From NCBI GenBank assembly GCA_035533295.1, contig DATLUA010000012.1, positions 62,001 to 126,000 of the forward strand: a DNA stretch of 64,000 nucleotides, given 5' to 3'. The translations under genes and the position numbers were made by a program. The stretch is from JAGWJU01 sp035533295 (GTDB lineage Bacteria; Elusimicrobiota; Elusimicrobia; UBA1565; UBA9628). The notes beneath the pieces are model-generated. The model was not told the origin of the DNA. It saw only the letters and a list, made by a program, of their open reading frames with translations, and did not search any database. The first letter of the stretch is position 1. Every line of letters begins with the position of its first letter. This document shows positions 61,593 to 64,000 of the stretch, one piece after another.

Positions 61593-62980
61593 GCGCTCGG
61601 CGGCGTTTTTGCGGAGCGGCGGGACTTGTCGCCGGCTTCCTTTTTGTGATGCTGTGCGCCCGCGCCTTCGCCGGGCAAGCCTTTCAAAAAGTCGTCGTGC
61701 GGCCCGGCGACACATTGTGGGGCATCGCCCGGACTTATCTCAAGGATCCGGACAAGTGGAATGAGATTCTCAAGTACAACACCCTGCCTTCGCAAGATCC
61801 GACCGTGGCTCTTCCAGGCATGGTGCTGCGCGTCCCGGTGAGCCTTATCAAGCAAAGCCTGCAGGCGGCGTTCCTCGTGCAGAAAGAAAACACCGTGTAT
61901 TTTCGCCGCCGCGAGACGGCCGGCTGGAGATCGGCCGCGCTGCACCTCGATTTGTATCAGGGGGATTCTTTGCGGACGCTGGACAACGCGAGCGCGCGCG
62001 TGAAATTCCTGACCGGCGGCTTGCTCGCCATGAACGCGAACTCCATGGCGATCATCCAGCCGCCCAAGGCGGACTACGACGTCGATCTGGAGCGAGGCAG
62101 CATTTTCGTCGGCCACGCCCGGGTGGTGACCGCCTCGGCCCGCATCGAGCCCAAAACCAAGGGCACGCAGTACATGGCCAAAGTCGGGGAGGACTTGAGC
62201 ACCGTCGTCGAGGTCTATCGCGGGCGCGCCGCGGTCACGGCCCAGGGCCAGACCGTGGATGTCAACGCGGGCATGACCAGCGTCGTTCCCAACGGTTTGG
62301 CGCCTAATTTGCCCCAAAAAATAGCCGATTTTTCCGCTTTGCAGGACCAGGCCGCTCAGTTGGGGGGAATTAAAGTCGCCGGGAGCTTCCCTTCATCCAT
62401 GAACGCAGGCGCTCATCTCAGGAAACAGGCGTTAAAGGACGCCTCCTCCGGCATCGCTCAGGAAGTATCCTCGCTGGAAATCGGCGTTCCTGTTTCCGGA
62501 TACCGGGTTCAGGCCTCGCGTTCGCCCGCTTTCGACACGCTGGTGTTTAACAAGGTTCTTGGCCAAGACGAAAAGTTCGATCCGGCATCGACGAACCTGC
62601 CTCCCGGGGTTTATTGGTGGCGCATCGCCCTTATCGACTTACTGGGTTCCCAGGAGGATTTTTCCGCGCCCAAGCGCTATGTCCTAGACGCGGGCAAGTC
62701 CTCCCAAGGCATTGATGCCTCTTCGCTCATGCTGCTGATTCATCCTCAGGACGGCGAGAACGTTTTTTCTCCCGAATACCGCGTTTCCGGGCGGCTTAAA
62801 TCGGATCAGGCGACGGTGTCAGTGGACGGCCGGCCGGCGCGCCAGGACGAGGAGGGGAATTTCTTCGCAGATATCCGGCTTAAGGCGGGACTAAACACGG
62901 TGACCGTGACCGTCTTGAATGCCTCCGGACAAAGCGCTTCCGTTTCCAGGACTGTGCGTTATTCTCCGGGCGGCCAGTGA
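61589..62980 (+). CDS. Exported LysM-FecR protein with Ig-like C-terminus
   Basis: A 463-aa protein starting at the ATG at 61589, overlapping the kinase stop by 4 nt (ATGA). Signal peptide (about 1-28), one LysM domain (about 31-80: KVVVRPGDTLWGIARTYL, GMVLRVPVSL) for peptidoglycan binding, a FecR domain (about 95-240: DLYQGDSLRTLDNASARVKF, VEVYRGRAAVTAQGQTVDVNAG), and a C-terminal Ig/glucodextranase-B-like domain (about 375-460: VSVDGRPARQDEEGNF, LKAGLNTVTVTV). It would sit on the cell wall and could pass information on wall or ligand state to the coupled histidine kinase. That coupling is inference from the overlap. Confidence 0.85.
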   Translation: MSARRRFCGAAGLVAGFLFVMLCARAFAGQAFQKVVVRPGDTLWGIARTYLKDPDKWNEILKYNTLPSQDPTVALPGMVLRVPVSLIKQSLQAAFLVQKENTVYFRRRETAGWRSAALHLDLYQGDSLRTLDNASARVKFLTGGLLAMNANSMAIIQPPKADYDVDLERGSIFVGHARVVTASARIEPKTKGTQYMAKVGEDLSTVVEVYRGRAAVTAQGQTVDVNAGMTSVVPNGLAPNLPQKIADFSALQDQAAQLGGIKVAGSFPSSMNAGAHLRKQALKDASSGIAQEVSSLEIGVPVSGYRVQASRSPAFDTLVFNKVLGQDEKFDPASTNLPPGVYWWRIALIDLLGSQEDFSAPKRYVLDAGKSSQGIDASSLMLLIHPQDGENVFSPEYRVSGRLKSDQATVSVDGRPARQDEEGNFFADIRLKAGLNTVTVTVLNASGQSASVSRTVRYSPGGQ

Positions 62981-64000
62981 TCAGTTTCCGGCGTCCGACG
63001 GGTTTTTAAGGGGCGGCGCTCGGAGCGCTCCCAGGCGCTCCAGCAGAGGATTGGCGAAAAAGGCCTCCTGGCTCTCCATGGGCGCCAGGATGGAGAGGAT
63101 GACGCTTGAGTCGGGGTTCGGCCGGAGCGGCGGCGGCTCCTCGGCGGAGCGAGGCTGGGTGGCCATGGATGCCGTGATATAACCCCATCGGCGCGGATCG
63201 CCCGGCGCGAGGTATCGAGGGATGGACAGCGTCAGGGTGGCCGTCGCGGAATCGGAGGCGACGTCCAACTGGGAGAGGAGCTGCGGCGGGCCGTCGATGG
63301 GCGAGCGGTAGAGGAAGGCCGTTTTCGAGTCCAGGCTTACGGCGTACTCCCACGCGTCGGCGACCTTCGTGTAGGCGTTGCGGCCGGGCAGAAGCTGCGT
63401 GGAGCCGGCGCCGGCGATGTGATTGACGTCGATGTAGGTGTCGAGCACGATGCGGTTGAAGGGTTGGCCGAATGCCGCATCTGAAGAGACGGCCGCCTGC
63501 ATTTGATACTTCAAATCAATCGAAGCGGTGCTCCAATCGACCCGGAAGCTGGAAATGCCCCAGGGCGATTGAGGAACGGCGACGGCCGGGCCGGTGCTGG
63601 CCGGGACCTCGCCGATGCTTTGAGGCGGGTTTTCGAATTCAATCCAGGAAGAGCCTTGGCTGAAGGCGACGTCGGTGGGCATTTCCTGCGTTTGGGTTCC
63701 CGCCGCCAGCGCCTCGGCGCTGGAAATCTGAACCAGGGGATAATACAGGCTGTTGGGGTTCGGTTCGTCGATTTCACGATAGAGCGTCCGAAGGGCCGCG
63801 CGGAACTCCTTGTCGGCTGCGAGCGCCGTGGCCGGCTGGGTCGAGGCGATGAGCCGGAAAAAACGGCTCGCCTGGGCCTTGTGAAGCTGGTTGGTCGCTT
63901 CCTCGAGTGATCTTAAATCCGCGGAGCCGGAGTTTTGGTATTGCTCCATATCCAGGGCCGCCCTGGCATAGAGCGACCAGGCGGCTTGGCTGGGGCCGGA
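62981..64000 (-). CDS. C-terminal part of a probable GH57-type glycoside hydrolase with glucodextranase-like domain (5' part outside window)
   Basis: The frame is open to the window edge, without a stop between 63949 and 64000, so the gene enters from the right. Residues encoded near 63200-63500 (RIVLDTYIDVNHIAGAGS, LLPGRNAYTKVADAWEYAV) match the C-terminal DOMON-like domain of glucodextranases and long GH57 alpha-amylases. The preceding part (LEEATNQLHKAQASRFF, then FRAALRTLYREIDEPNP) is laid out like the helical end of GH57, but the usual SDWFWWYG motif is replaced. It ends directly against the LysM-FecR gene (convergent, no gap). Confidence 0.65.
   Translation of the reverse strand, partial: SGPSQAAWSLYARAALDMEQYQNSGSADLRSLEEATNQLHKAQASRFFRLIASTQPATALAADKEFRAALRTLYREIDEPNPNSLYYPLVQISSAEALAAGTQTQEMPTDVAFSQGSSWIEFENPPQSIGEVPASTGPAVAVPQSPWGISSFRVDWSTASIDLKYQMQAAVSSDAAFGQPFNRIVLDTYIDVNHIAGAGSTQLLPGRNAYTKVADAWEYAVSLDSKTAFLYRSPIDGPPQLLSQLDVASDSATATLTLSIPRYLAPGDPRRWGYITASMATQPRSAEEPPPLRPNPDSSVILSILAPMESQEAFFANPLLERLGALRAPPLKNPSDAGN

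Noticed and set aside
1..64000. tRNA, rRNA, CRISPR, IS or phage attachment sites
   Set aside because: Gaps between genes are mostly under 200 nt and none shows cloverleaf, spaced repeats, terminal inverted repeats with a transposase, or integrase genes.

Overview
The window is about 62-65% GC, gene-dense and bacterial. The envelope genes (SurA, PBP1A, a PorV-like outer-membrane protein, TolC-like modules) indicate a Gram-negative-type double membrane. Very large exported proteins with Ala/Pro-rich N-termini, TPR-Ser/Thr kinase fusions and a flagellar-like motor without a flagellum suggest a phylum such as Elusimicrobiota (or the neighbouring Omnitrophota). That placement is inference: no rRNA or other marker is present. 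I found no tRNA, rRNA, CRISPR array, IS element or phage gene.

Region 1 (1-11.4 kb, minus strand) is mainly housekeeping and reads hemC > mfd > parvulin lipoprotein > surA > pdxA > TPR-pseudokinase > TPR-Ser/Thr kinase > carbamoyltransferase (cut by the window edge). The active kinase has its own strong promoter and follows a catalytically dead sister. Region 2 (11.4-16.4 kb) holds alr and glpD on the plus strand, with a PBP1A gene on the minus strand between them.

Region 3 (16.4-27.0 kb, minus) is one long operon: PorV-like outer-membrane protein with TPRs > FliF-FliG-like fusion > coiled-coil protein > FlbD > MotA > MotB > lipoprotein > cysteine desulfurase > mnmA > pseudopilin-like lipoprotein. 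It contains stator (MotAB) and rotor (FliG) parts but no rod, hook, filament or export genes, so it looks like a flagellum-derived motor used for something else. A long leader with features of a GEMM (cyclic dinucleotide) riboswitch precedes it.

Region 4 (27.1-63.0 kb, plus) is an accessory block of very large membrane and exported proteins, several behind TTGACA/TTGAAA-N17 promoters: a multi-TM protein (551 aa), two single-TM proteins (364 and 870 aa), a secreted 937-aa protein, and a 2449-aa exported protein with an internal SecA-like ATPase and a CdiA-type tRNase C-terminus. These are followed by its probable SitI3-type immunity gene, then a 5234-aa protein with N-terminal membrane segments, long coiled coils, TolC-like modules and a C-terminal anchor. 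A sensor histidine kinase and an overlapping LysM/FecR protein close the block. Three genes here (937, 2449 and 5234 aa) share an RNA-leader motif. I infer a contact-dependent antagonism or predation locus built around a SecA-motor toxin and a giant envelope protein. The window ends in the 3' part of a probable GH57-type glycoside hydrolase (minus).
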